Shown: positions 23,055 through 33,032 of the stretch, piece by piece
How the letters are laid out: each line of letters begins with the position of its first letter
Numbering within the stretch: the stretch's first letter is position 1
Program-made: the position numbers and the translations under genes
The notes under the pieces: model-generated
Database searches by the model: none
The model's input: only the letters and a program-made list of their open reading frames with translations
What the model was told of the DNA's origin: nothing
NCBI GenBank assembly: GCA_907165275.2
Contig: OU015655.1
Location: 12,226,501 to 12,290,500, forward strand
Source of the DNA: Zygaena filipendulae
Taxonomy: Eukaryota > Arthropoda > Insecta > Lepidoptera > Zygaenidae
Length of the DNA stretch: 64,000 nt
Direction of reading: 5' to 3'

Positions 23055-23223
23055 GCACTAATATTATAAAGAGGAAATTTTTTTGTTTGTTACGATTTAA
23101 CTCGAAAACTACTGGACCGATTTCAAAATTTCTTTCACCATTAGAAAGCTACACTATCCCTGAGTAATATAGGCTATATTGTAATCCAAAATTAACGCCG
23201 GTGAAGCCGCGGGCATCAGTTAG
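23055..23223 (+). mobile_element. Helitron-type element, plus
   Basis: Begins CACTAATATTATAAAGAGG and ends GCGGGCATCAGTTAG. Body 'aaactactggaccgatttc' is shared with other copies. Confidence 0.55.
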
Positions 23224-23577
23224 TAGTGAATAAAGCCCAGGGTCGACAATAAACTGATTCGTACTTACCTCGTTCTAACAAAAGCATCAGTTCTAGTCAG
23301 CCACTTGTGGTGTTTGCCAGCTATAGCATATAGCAACGTTCAAGCATTGCGTTTGACAACAAAAGCGGAGTTAATAACACAGGATTCCCGGCCAAGTTGT
23401 ATCATTCGCGTATGTGATATGTTTTCTAACTTTAAATGAGAAACCGCCGTAGAATCATACTTTAATAGTGACCATGACATTTTCATTTCAAATTCTGTTA
23501 TTTAATATCACCGCATGCACCATATCCTTGAATGTTGTTTCACTATCGTGAGGTCAGAGTGCACACTAGTTATCCCT

Positions 23578-24086
23578 ATACTAATATTATAAATGCGAAA
23601 GTCACTCTGTCTGTCTGTCTGACTGTTACGATTTCACGCCTTAACCGCCGTTAAGTCGACTTTAATGATTACTTAGTTAAGTATAGATTTTTAAAACAAA
23701 ATTGCCGCAATCAGAGACGTTCAGTAAATTAATATTAATTGGCATTTAATGAGGTGTTACTTAATAAGTTAAATGCCAAATAACAATAATTTATTAAACT
23801 TGTCTGATTGCGGCAATTTTGTTTTAAAAATCTATACTTAACTAAGTAAAATCATTAAAGTCGACTCTGAGTGCGGCCGTAAGACCGTTTGCACATTATA
23901 AGAAATTTTCTTGTGTCTTACATGCATCCGACAAAAATTACTATGCGCGTGTCTTATATCCGACATATAATGTAGAAAAACACATTATCAGGGCACAGGG
24001 GTACAGAGTAGGACATAGGGTACTTTTTGTACCGGAATTCCCGCGGGAACTCCGAAATCAACGCGGGTGAAACCGCGGGGGAGTTT
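23578..24086 (+). mobile_element. Helitron-type element split by MITE-B
   Basis: The 5' end CTATACTAATATTATAAATG lies at 23578-23640 and the 3' block CCGGAATTCCCGCGGGAACT at 24030-24086. MITE-B occupies 23645-23879 between them, so the MITE is the younger insertion. Confidence 0.55.
23645..23879 (+). mobile_element. MITE-B, full palindromic copy
   Basis: Nearly the whole element folds back: CCGCCGTTAAGTCGACTTTA at the left pairs with TAAAGTCGACTCTGAGTGCG at the right. Inner arms carry TTTTTAAAACAAAATTGCCG and its reverse. TAA lies on both sides (23642-23644 and 23880-23882), as for a PIF/Harbinger-type MITE. Confidence 0.8.
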
Positions 24087-24099
24087 ATTTGTTTTATGC

Positions 24100-24260
24100 G
24101 CTTTTCCTTTTAATTTCAGAGTTATCGCGCGAATTTCGGAATAAAACGTATGTTTTTCCCTGTATCCCTGAAGACGTGTTTGCAAAATTTGAGTTGAGTA
24201 GTTAGCAGTGAAAAGGTATCAGACAGACAGTCAGGAAGAGTGACTTTCGCATTTTTAATT
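24100..24260 (-). mobile_element. Helitron-type 5' part
   Basis: 'tttccctgtatccctgaaga', 'ttgagtagttagcagtga' and 'gtgactttcgcattt' read as the 5' half of the minus-strand family. Confidence 0.45.
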
Positions 24261-24619
24261 TAAGCATGGATTTTGTTGGCGTGCGGGGTATCTTGACACG
24301 TCACTCGCGACTGACACCTGTCAATACTGTCACGTCACGCTGCGTCACCGTGACGGCGTCACGCGTTGTTGACTCTGGATATTGGCTTGTTATCATGAGC
24401 CGCATTTTTAATCTTCGCTCTTTGGGAATTTCCTTTTGTGTGTTGGAAATATTGTGGGCGAGAAAATATGTTTTGATATTTTTGGTAAGGCTTATATGGG
24501 TAGGTAGGTATGCCGTATGAAGCTATAAAGAAGAAGAAGAAGATATATATATATCTATATATAGTATCAACCAAAATTCAGTGTCTCAATCGGGATATTA
24601 TGTATGGAGTAAGAATACA

Positions 24620-24898
24620 CCCCCTTAGCCAAGTTGACAATTGGCTTATTGGCTTTGACAATTGGCAATTATGTGTGTATGTATTTAGTATATTATGTAT
24701 GTATCTGCTTTTATTTAATTTATTTACTGTATACATGGAAATATTATTTATATTAACTTTATATAAATATATATTCCAGTTCTGTGTGATGCCACTGAAC
24801 TATACCCTAGCCAAAAGGTTGACTGGTAGAGAATGCCTTAGGCATTAAGTCCGCCTTTTGTACATAAATGTGCAATAAAGTTCTTTAAATAAATAAAT
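24620..24898 (+). mobile_element. Non-LTR retrotransposon 3' end
   Basis: Ends GCCTTAGGCATTAAGTCCGC, then 'cttttgtacataaatgtgc', AATAAAG and an AAATAAATAAAT tail. This is a common 3' end of lepidopteran LINEs as I recall them. Only the non-coding 3' part is present. Confidence 0.6.
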
Positions 24899-24949
24899 CT
24901 AAGGAACTTATCTGAATATACGTGAAAAACCGTCCAATTTTTCACAACA

Positions 24950-25150
24950 CAAAGATCTATTTACTTGATTAGTAAGCTATTAGCTCGTGTCGTGGAAACC
25001 AAGCAAACGTGGTATATACTACATGGAAAGTAGAACCCTGTGTTCAATGTTCATCACACAAAGTCCATCCTCACCGGGAATCGAACTCGGAACCTCTTGA
25101 TTAGCGGGCAGGCATGGTGACCTACTGCCCGTGTACTGCCCCAAACGTGT
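24950..25150 (-). mobile_element. tRNA-derived SINE
   Basis: Minus-strand box B GGTTCCGAGTTCGATTCCCGG and the shared body GTTTGCTTGGTTTCCACGAC. The box A region near 25125 is disrupted by a short duplication of CTGCCC. Confidence 0.7.
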
Positions 25151-25736
25151 CGTCTGAAGTTACATCCAAACAGACTTTGGCACAAACTTTCCAGCTCTAT
25201 AATATTAGTGTAGATAATTCCGGTAAGATTTCGCTGTTTATTTTTTTTTTTCATCTAAATATAATATGTTTAAATCAACTTTACAGGAAGTCTATTGGTC
25301 CAGAATCCCAGAAAACTACATAATCAATTTATGTAAAAAGTTTTATTTTTTAATTTTTCACCGTTTAGGGCTTGAATTAAACTACTTATAGGTACACAAA
25401 GTTTGTTTTAATACAGTATTTTAGATTACAGTCTTATATATCTAGTAGGTACTTTACAGCTTTATTATTATACGAAGGTAAGGTACAAAGGTACATTGGT
25501 CAAAGTTTTGAAGAAATTTTCGCTGTGGCCCCCAAAACCAGCTAGTTGAAGTGGCTATAACTGTGGAAAGTTGATGGCGTTTTTAGTCTCTTTTGTCAGC
25601 GCAAAAGCCTGGACTGTCCAATTAAGGCTATTATATAACTAGGAAAGGTTAAGCTCTTTAGTGGTGGGCTCAGGAGAAAGATTTTTCTCGTATATAAATG
25701 GATACGTATATCATGTATTGTATACATATAATACTA
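25151..25736. other. Intergenic DNA, nothing recognised
   Basis: AT-rich with GTAGGTA tracts. No exon or intact repeat. Confidence 0.4.
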
Positions 25737-26012
25737 AATGTCCCATGCGGTTTCACCCGTGATAATTTCGGAGTTCCCGCAGGAATCCGGATTACAATAT
25801 AGCCTATGTTATTCAGGGATAATGTAGCTTTCTAATGGTGAAAGAATTCTTGAAATCGGTCCAGTAGTTTTTGAGATAAAAAAATCAAATCTTTCCTCTT
25901 TACAATATATTGTATTATTTGCGTAAGCTGACAGACACATCTACCTATATTTATGTCAAATTTTACCTATACCTATGTTATTTCAAGGGTGAGTCGCGGG
26001 GCACAGCTAGTA
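25737..26012. mobile_element. Composite Helitron relic
   Basis: The left part is minus-oriented (CCCATGCGGTTTCACCCGTG, 'ggagttcccgcaggaatcc'). The right end is plus-oriented (GTCGCGGGGCACAGCTAG). Two truncated copies appear fused. Confidence 0.5.
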
Positions 26013-26429
26013 TATCAAAATAATAAAATATGATTGAATCTTTATATTGCTGCGAAAAATCTGAAAGACAATGAAGTACCTACTACATAGACAGATCATT
26101 ATTTTCAATAAAAAGATAATGACAAGAAGATAATGTTTCATAGGTAGGTAGGTACGTGGGCACGATACATGCACGATAATTACGTTTTGTGTTTTGGAGC
26201 CTATTTGGAGGGACCTATCTGCTGTGGAAAAAATTGTGCCATTAGGTGCCTAGGTATGAAATTTATTTCTCGCGGTCTCTCTAAGAACTTTTTGTTATCT
26301 ATGTATATAATCAAAATGAATCGCCAAATTTGTTGCTAAGCGCATAACTTCCAAACGACTGCACCAAATTGGATAATTGTTTTTTTATTGTATTCGTTAT
26401 TGTCAGGACAAGGTTTTTATGAAAGAAGT

Positions 26430-26605
26430 TTGAAGCTCCTGCGGAAATTTCGAAACTCACGCGGGTGAATCTCTGAAACGGTCGGACTGATATTGACGGG
26501 ACTTTAACTGGTAATTAGCTGTTGTTATAAGCAGTAAATTGGACTGCATTGGAGTTCCTGCGGGAATCCCGAATCTCACGCGGGTGAAACCGCGGGGCAC
26601 AGCCA
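26430..26605 (+). mobile_element. Helitron-type element with duplicated 3' block
   Basis: The block CTCACGCGGGTGAA occurs twice, near 26455 and 26575. The last copy ends CCGCGGGGCACAGCCAG. Confidence 0.5.
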
Positions 26606-26917
26606 GTTTTTAATATAAGTAGGTAGGTATATCTATATTAAGTTTAAGTTCTCGCGGGTGTAGGGGGCCAGTTTATTTTAAGGAACACGATGGCGTCGAT
26701 ATAGATTTTTCGCTAACGCAATGCGATATTGGCCCTATATTTCATCTGCATGCACACATTCACAGAGAGTGTGTATGAGAAATCGTTGCAATTTCATCGG
26801 TACACAGTGGGTCGGCACCAGCTTTTTTTTGTCAATGTGGCCCCAACGCGCGCAAATTGTTCCTGCAAAGATATCATCTGTGTCCAAAGCGATGTGACAG
26901 TAAGTACATTATGCTAA
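26606..26917. other. Unassigned stretch, possible exon-like frame
   Basis: A 62-codon frame from 26729 runs past a GTAAGT at 26900-26905. The sequence is not from the local repeat families. The peptide has no recognised features, so I make no gene call. Confidence 0.2.
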
Positions 26918-27203
26918 TATAAACAGAAAGGATTTGATTTTTTGTATGTCTATAGGAAGCTACAGTGTTTCTGAGTGAGACAGGCGACTTTTTATCCCGG
27001 AATTCCCGCGGGAACTCCTGACTTTGAGTTTCTTAGGTTGTAGGGGTAATCTCTGGATCTACTGAGGCGATTTTGAAAACTCTTTCGCTTATATGAAACT
27101 ACAGTGATCCTGAGTGACCTATAGGGTACCTACTTTTTGTCCTGGAATTCTCACGGGAACTCCAAAATTACCGCGGGTGAAACCGCGGGGAACAGCTGGT
27201 ATA
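26918..27203 (+). mobile_element. Two tandem Helitron-type copies
   Basis: Two hairpin blocks, GGAATTCCCGCGGGAACTCC near 27000 and GGAATTCTCACGGGAACTCC near 27145. The second ends GCGGGGAACAGCTGGT, a mutated CTAGT. Confidence 0.55.
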
Positions 27204-27214
27204 TAATCCTCTAA

Positions 27215-27462
27215 TCCACTTCACAACACACAGATCTACTTGATCCTATCCTAAGCTGTAAGCTTGTGTCGTGGAACATACATCTACACATTGTTTCATG
27301 TACCTATATTATACTATAGATATAATATATATATATGTATATATACACGTCCAGACTGGAAAATGGAACCCTGTGTTCATCACACAAAGTCTACTCCCAC
27401 CGGGAATCGAACCCGGAACCCCTTGATTAGCGGGCAGGCATGGTGACCTACTGCGCCAATAT
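27215..27462 (-). mobile_element. tRNA-derived SINE
   Basis: Minus-strand head with TGGCGCAGTAGGTCACCATG (box A) and GGTTCCGGGTTCGATTCCCG (box B). The rest matches the copies at 18190 and 24950. Confidence 0.75.
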
Positions 27463-27569
27463 GTATAAGAAGAGAAGATTTGATAAATCGTTGACGATTA
27501 CGTTTTCTTTATTATACCGCTAAGGCCTGAGACTGAGTCACGCGATATCGTAATGAACACTACATATTA

Positions 27570-27735
27570 TAAAACAAAGAGCTCCGCGTCTGTCTGTCTG
27601 TCTGTTTGTGATGAACTCAAAAACTGATGGACGGATTTTGATGCGGTTTTCACTTTTCACCAATATAAGTGAGTGATTCAAGAGGAAGGTTTAGACGCAC
27701 CCTGGATCCTCCTATAAACCGCGAGGGACAGCTAG
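27570..27735 (+). mobile_element. Helitron-type element, plus
   Basis: 'gagctccgcgtctgtctgtc' at the 5' part, 'gatgcggttttcac' in the middle, ending CCGCGAGGGACAGCTAG. Confidence 0.6.
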
Positions 27736-28624
27736 TAGTAGATAAATATAGATACTTATAACTCATAACTCATACTGATAAACCATAAAAAAAAAATTGA
27801 TAATGTAAAATTAGGTAAAGAAAATTTTATGACGATAATTCCGCACTCGTTAGTAAAATACTTAGACAAAAATTGTTAAAAACGACCACTTTTGGCGGTA
27901 GCTAATTTTTATACAAATAACATTTTGAAATTTGTATTTAATTTTACATATTTTCTTCGAAATAAATATAGTAAATAAGTATTCGAAGACTTTGTCACGG
28001 AGCAATCTCAGTCATCAAGTGGGATTCTCAGATTGCTGTGTGTTTTTGCCGAATCAGAATGACTCTGAGATCGATTTATGAATCGCTCGAATATCTTAAG
28101 TGAAATTAATTCACATGTGAAAATCAATTCATATTATGTGAAATTCAATTCACTGAATCCCATTTTGTCATATTTTTGAATCATTCGAATACGGTGTTGC
28201 TGTTTTCTGAAACTCCTTTAGATTTGTTTCATTTGACGCAGAATATTTAAAAACCGGAAGGTAACTTTCATAGATTTTCATAAAACGGTACTTAATCGGA
28301 CTTAAACGAAACGTTCTAGATGTTGTCAAACTATCAATCATGTCAAATTATGAAAATGACATTAAGACACTAAACGTCAAACTTTCGATCGATGAATTCA
28401 AATAAGAGTGGTCCGACCCACTCGTTGCAGAATTCACGTGCAATGAAATTTCAAAAATACAATTAATTTCACGCAATCGCATGCGAATCTTGCGATTCCG
28501 TGTGTGAATAGCAATTCGAGCGATTCAAAAATCCAAGCGATGGATTTGGTTCATTTGGTTTCAAATTGAGAGATTCGCGAATCTTTATAAGATTATGATA
28601 GCGTATCACGTATTTTATTATTAT
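27736..28624. other. AT-rich intergenic DNA with ATTCG-rich stretch
   Basis: 28000-28600 has many short repeats such as 'gcgattc' and 'aattcac' in both orientations. It may be an old inverted-repeat element, but I could not define ends. Confidence 0.3.
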
Positions 28625-28955
28625 GTAATGCATTTATTTATTTATTTATTTCAGTTTATTTGTCACGTGTATTTATGTTGTATTTTATATGTAATGTTTT
28701 TTTTTACTATTGATTTATATTTTATTTTTTATTTTTAATCTTTTCCTCTTCCGTGCGTGACAACGGGCTGCCAACTAAAAACCAGCGCTGAGTGTATCTG
28801 CACCTAGCTAATGCTGGGTTGGTGTCCCTTTCGGTAGAGCATGCAAGATAACTTGGGTATAGATTAGGCACTTCTTTAATGTTTGTTTATTATTCTTGTG
28901 TGTTGTGCAGAAATACATTTTATTCTATTCTTCTATTCTATTCTATAATCATAAT
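28625..28955 (-). mobile_element. Retroposon 3' fragment, copy 1
   Basis: On the minus strand it reads CAACACACAAGAATAATAAAC, then 'accgaaagggacaccaac', 'ccagcgctggttttta'-like sequence (near match) and GTTGGCAGCCCGTTGTC, closing in an (AAAT)n tail at 28628-28650. A (TATTC)n tract lies at the other end. A plus-strand copy is at 38043. Confidence 0.6.
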
Positions 28956-30286
28956 TGACTCGCATCTAAGCCGCATCCCGTAATCCCTCTATGCCTATGT
29001 GAGACTCTCTAACGTTGATGAATGTTCTAAGTTTAAATTACTTTATGGAGTCATCAATTCGGTTAGATTTATCATTCAGTTGGATTCTATCGTCGTGCCA
29101 AATGAACCACCCGATTCACAACTTGAGTTATTATAGTTGAGTTCTGAGCTCTTACTCAGAAAGCGCTAATAGAACAATTTTACCGCCTCGCTATTGAGAA
29201 TCTCTTTGTTTAAGAACACCCTGTAGTGCTCGTGAAATAGCGCATTACAGAGCTCTGATAGAGTTCATTCATACTTACAAATTATATGATTATGACTAAA
29301 TGATAATGTTTAAGAATGCAACAAGTTGCTAGACGAAAAAGTTTTGTTTTTTTTTTAATTTATTTAAAGGGCTTTGTCGAAAAAGTTAAAAATGTCAACC
29401 CGTTGATTTATATTCCTTTGACAATAAATAAATACGAGTATGGAAGCCTTTTAATTACTATAATTATCGCTATTGCAATACTCACCTCCTATGATTAAGT
29501 CTAATAATGACGTGCTTAGAATTTAAAATCTTATGAACTGTGAACACAACCAAATCACAGTGTCACCTTATATTTAATTTATTTGCCATACTTACTCGAA
29601 AGTTTTTTGAATTTCGTTTTATCAGTACTTACCTAACCCTTGAAAAAGAGAAAAGAAAAAAAGGAATTCTGATAAAATTGACTAACTGCTATTGTCGACG
29701 GGGAGGCGGTAATTAAGACGAGGGCACGGACTCCAGGACTCGAGAGGGGGTGGAATTTGCATAAGAATTGATGTGCCGACACGAGGGGCACATGCCTCCT
29801 TACAATGGTCATCCCACTCATTTATATGCAACCGAAGAAAAATGGTCGGTGCTTACGCATAAACAAAGCATTCTTTATAGATTATTAGAAATCGAATCAC
29901 GCGTTCCGATTTGTTGTTCTTTGTTTAGATGTGAAGAAATAGCGTTTAGTCTATTGATAGTTATTTTTTAATACAGTTGCTCAAAAAGTGGCGTATTAGA
30001 GGGACAGGGATTACAGGGACGTTTAGCGTTCGGGATGTGGGCTATTACATACTCGAGCTTTTTGTTTACCTTTCCCGAACTCGTGCGTTCTCTTTGCCAA
30101 CTGTCAAAAATGGCGACACGCTTTGACACACTTTTTGCATTGCGAAACGTAGGTTTCGCATTACTAATACGACTAGCGCCATCTCTTGATCACAGTTGGA
30201 ACTTAGTTGAGTTTGTTGTGTTTTTGATATTTTATTAAATTGCTTAATTTTTTCGCAACTGTATTAAAAATAGTTGTTCAGTACAC
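28956..30286. other. Intergenic DNA, nothing firm
   Basis: A 67-codon frame at 30035-30238 is not protein-like enough to call. A block at 29690-29770 is GC-richer but unassigned. Confidence 0.35.
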
Positions 30287-30372
30287 GTGCGGAACCGTCA
30301 TTGCAACTAGTTCCGACTGTCTACCCGAGCCGAGGCGCAGCCGAACTCTTTGCAATGACAGGCTTTCCGCAC
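30287..30372. repeat. Imperfect palindrome
   Basis: GTGCGGAACCGTCATTGCAA at the left pairs with TTGCAATGACAGGCTTTCCG plus CAC at the right. Probably a MITE remnant. Confidence 0.5.
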
Positions 30373-30483
30373 TTATAATGAAATATACTATTTTCGCTTT
30401 GCATTTTAAATAAAGCTTTCAGATTATTTAATTGTAATTAAATGTATTATAATTTATTGTAGTTAATTGTATTTATTTCATCA

Positions 30484-30592
30484 CACTAGCATATCATCAC
30501 ACAAAGTTCACGCCCACCGGGAATCGAACCCGGAACCCCTAGCTTGATTGGGTAGGCATGGTGACATGCTGCGCCAATCGGGTCGTCAATAT
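30484..30592 (-). mobile_element. tRNA-derived SINE, head only
   Basis: Box B GGTTCCGGGTTCGATTCCCG and box A TTGGCGCAGCATGTCACCAT are present on the minus strand. The 3' body is missing. Confidence 0.7.
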
Positions 30593-30618
30593 ATTATAGT
30601 ATGTAGTATACATTTTTT

Positions 30619-30743
30619 CCATTGATTTGATTAATTTAATTAATTAAATTTAATGAAATTTAATTAACTATAATTAAATTAAATTTAATTAACTATAATT
30701 AAATTAAATTAAATTTAATTAATTAAATTGATCAAATCAATGG
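30619..30743. repeat. AT-only long palindrome
   Basis: CCATTGATTTGATTAATTTA at the left end pairs with its reverse at the right (ATCAAATCAATGG). The middle is a TTAATTAAATT-type repeat. Arms are about 60 bp. Confidence 0.7.
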
Positions 30744-30767
30744 ACAAAATATTTTTTTTTATTTACT

Positions 30768-30960
30768 AGCTGTGCCTCGTGGTTTTACCCGCATGTGTTT
30801 CGGAATTCCCGCGGGAACAATTTTTTTCTATACCTAATTAAAGTAGCCTAAGTTACTCCTTGTAACATCAGCTATCTGTCAGTGGAGGTCCCGTTAAAAT
30901 CAGTCCAGCCGTTTCAGAGATTAGCCGGAAGAAACTGCCGGACAGACAGACAGACAGAAA
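30768..30960 (-). mobile_element. Helitron-type element, minus
   Basis: ACTAGCTGTGCCTCGTGG at the left, GGAATTCCCGCGGGAAC hairpin, and a (CAGA)n tract from 'gacagacagacagacag' at the right. Confidence 0.6.
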
Positions 30961-31251
30961 AAATTAAAAAATTGTTTTTTTTTAATTTTTTTTATGTGTA
31001 GGTATACCTAGATGTTTTGGCCCTGACTGACTAACAGATTCATCAGCGACAGACCAACTGCTAGGTGTCTAGAAACTTGAAATTTTGCTCAAGGGGTATG
31101 AAAGTTCCGTTAGTTTTTTAGTGTTTCCTTATGTGAAGGCTATTTATTTTCAGTTAAAGAACATACCTATCATACTATAGGGATTTGATAAACCAACCCC
31201 TAACCAATCTTTTGGTGCAAAGAGTGAAAACTGCGGGGTGGAGACGGCTAA

Positions 31252-31492
31252 CCGCCGCACTCGGAGTCGACTTTAATAATTACTGTGTTAAGTATAGATT
31301 TTTAAAACAAAACTGCCGCAATCAGAGACGTTCAGTAAATTAATGTTAATTGGCATTTAATGAGATGTAACTTAATTAGTTAAATGCCAATTAACATTAA
31401 TTTACTGAACGTCTCTGATTGCGGCAGTTTTGTTTTAAAAATCTATACTTAACTAAGTACTTAATCATTAAAGTCGACTCTGAGTGCGGCGG
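31252..31492 (+). mobile_element. MITE-B, best-preserved copy
   Basis: 241 bp, almost fully palindromic, CCGCCGCACTCGGAGTCGAC to its reverse. TAA at 31249-31251 and 31493-31495. The centre is TGGCATTTAATGAGATGTAA. Confidence 0.85.
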
Positions 31493-31560
31493 TAAGTTTT
31501 AAGATCTGAAATCTAAGAAAAGTGTAAGTAGATCTAATTGGTATAATATTATTTATTACT

Positions 31561-31743
31561 ACAAGGTGAAATTTTCGTATTGAAATTTACTATGAACGCA
31601 TTTTAGAGCCCGTCTTTACTAATGCTATTGAGAATTTTGCCATGGTAATGCCTGTCATTTCCATATAAGATTCTCAATAGTGCATTAAAGACGGGCTCTA
31701 AAATGCTTCCATAGTGAATTTCAATACGAAAATTTCACCGTGT
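31561..31743. mobile_element. Foldback element, ~76-bp arms
   Basis: The left arm starts ACAAGGTGAAATTTTCGTAT. The right arm ends in its near-exact reverse with only a few mismatches, with a loop of about 30 bases (TTGCCATGGTAATGCC...). No coding capacity. Confidence 0.8.
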
Positions 31744-31935
31744 AGCTGTGCCCAGCGTTTTCACCCGCGTGAGTTTCGGAATTCCCGCAGGAACTCCAAA
31801 CTTCTTTTATTCTCTCTTTTATTCTTAACAAAGACAAACATAACAAAACAAGAATTAGCGAAATTGGTCCAGCCGTTCACGCGTGATGCTGTGACCAAGG
31901 GAAATAGGGATTCATTTTTATATAAATTTTACCTA
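31744..31935 (-). mobile_element. Helitron-type element, minus
   Basis: AGCTGTGCCCAGCGTTTTCA follows the foldback directly. It has the GGAATTCCCGCAGGAACTCC hairpin and 'ccagccgttcacgcgtgat'. Confidence 0.55.
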
Positions 31936-32195
31936 TGAAGACTCAGACTCTGAGTATGAAGATAGGATCATAATACTTCAAGAGCCTCATTACTTGTATA
32001 AATTGTGAGACGGCACTTCAATTCCTGCTGAGTAGGTACAAAGAGGTTGTTGTTCTTTTTCTTCTACAATTAATATGGACTTTCGTATAGGTAGGTATAG
32101 GTTACTAAGCCAGTTTCAATTTATGAAAAAAATATAAGACAAGTATGGAATAAAAACGTTGTATAACAGTTTTGAAACTTGATACTTATTATAAA

Positions 32196-32397
32196 CTAGC
32201 GGTCCCCCGTGGTTTCTCCCGCGGTAATTTCGGGAATTGCAGGATAAATTTCTACGTATAAACCTTCCTCTTGAATCATTCTATCTATCGGTGAAAACCG
32301 TATGAAAATTCGTTCAGTAAGTATCTATACTTAGTGATTTTGAGTACATCGCGAACAGACAGACAGACGTGGCGGTGGACTTTGTTTTATAATATTA
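32196..32397 (-). mobile_element. Helitron-type element, minus
   Basis: CTAGCGGTCCCCCGTGG at the left; right end 'gacgtggcggtggactttg' then TTTTATAATATTA. It abuts the next copy. Confidence 0.6.
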
Positions 32398-33032
32398 CTA
32401 GCTGACCCCCGCGGTTTCACTCACGGTAATTTCGGAGTTCCCGTGGGAATTCCGGGATAAAAAGTACCCTCTGTCACTCAGGATCACTGTAGCTTCTTAT
32501 AAGTGAAAGCATTTTTTAAATCGGTTCAGTAGATCCAGAGATTACCCCCTACAACCTCACAAACTCACAATCTCCGGAGTTCCCGTGGGAATTCCGGGAT
32601 AAAAAGTACCCTCTGTCACTCAGGATCACTGTAGCTTCTTATAAGTGAAAGCATTTTTTAAATCGGTTCAGTAGATCCAGAGATTACCCCCTACAACCTC
32701 ACAAACTCACAATCTCCGGAGTTCCCGTGGGAATTCCGGAATAAAAAGTATCCTCTGTCATTCAGGATCACTGTAGCTTCTTATAAGTGAAAGATTTTTT
32801 TTTTAAATCGGTTCAGTAGATCCAGAGATTACCCTCTACAATCCACAAACACGCGAACTCACCAACTCAGGAGTTCCCACGGGAATTCCGGGTTAAAAAG
32901 TACCTATATTACTCAAGATCACTGTAGCTTTCTATAAGTGAAAGAATTTTCAAAATCGGTTCAGTAGATCCAGAGATTACCCCCTACAACGTCACAAACT
33001 CACTTTTGCACTTTATAATATTAGTATAGATA
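32398..33032 (-). mobile_element. Helitron-type element with internal 142-bp tandem array
   Basis: Left edge CTAGCTGACCCCCGCGG, right edge TTATAATATTAGTATAGAT. A unit starting GGAGTTCCCGTGGGAATTCC begins at 32434, 32576, 32718 and 32870. Periods are 142, 142 and 152. Each unit includes 'cggttcagtagatccagag'. The element has expanded from about 200 to 635 bp. Confidence 0.8.

Noticed and set aside
30035..30238. 67-codon frame containing an AAAATGGCGACACG start context
   Set aside because: Hydrophobic, low-complexity translation and no support around it. The neighbouring palindrome suggests TE debris.
18360..30592. tRNA-like GGTTCGATTCC sequences at about 18390, 25080, 27405 and 30520
   Set aside because: Box A and box B are present but there is no cloverleaf with an anticodon arm, and the same extra body follows in several copies. 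They are SINE heads, not tRNA genes.
32398..33032. Regularly spaced repeats suggesting a CRISPR array
   Set aside because: The units are contiguous 142-bp tandems of Helitron sequence in a eukaryotic genome.
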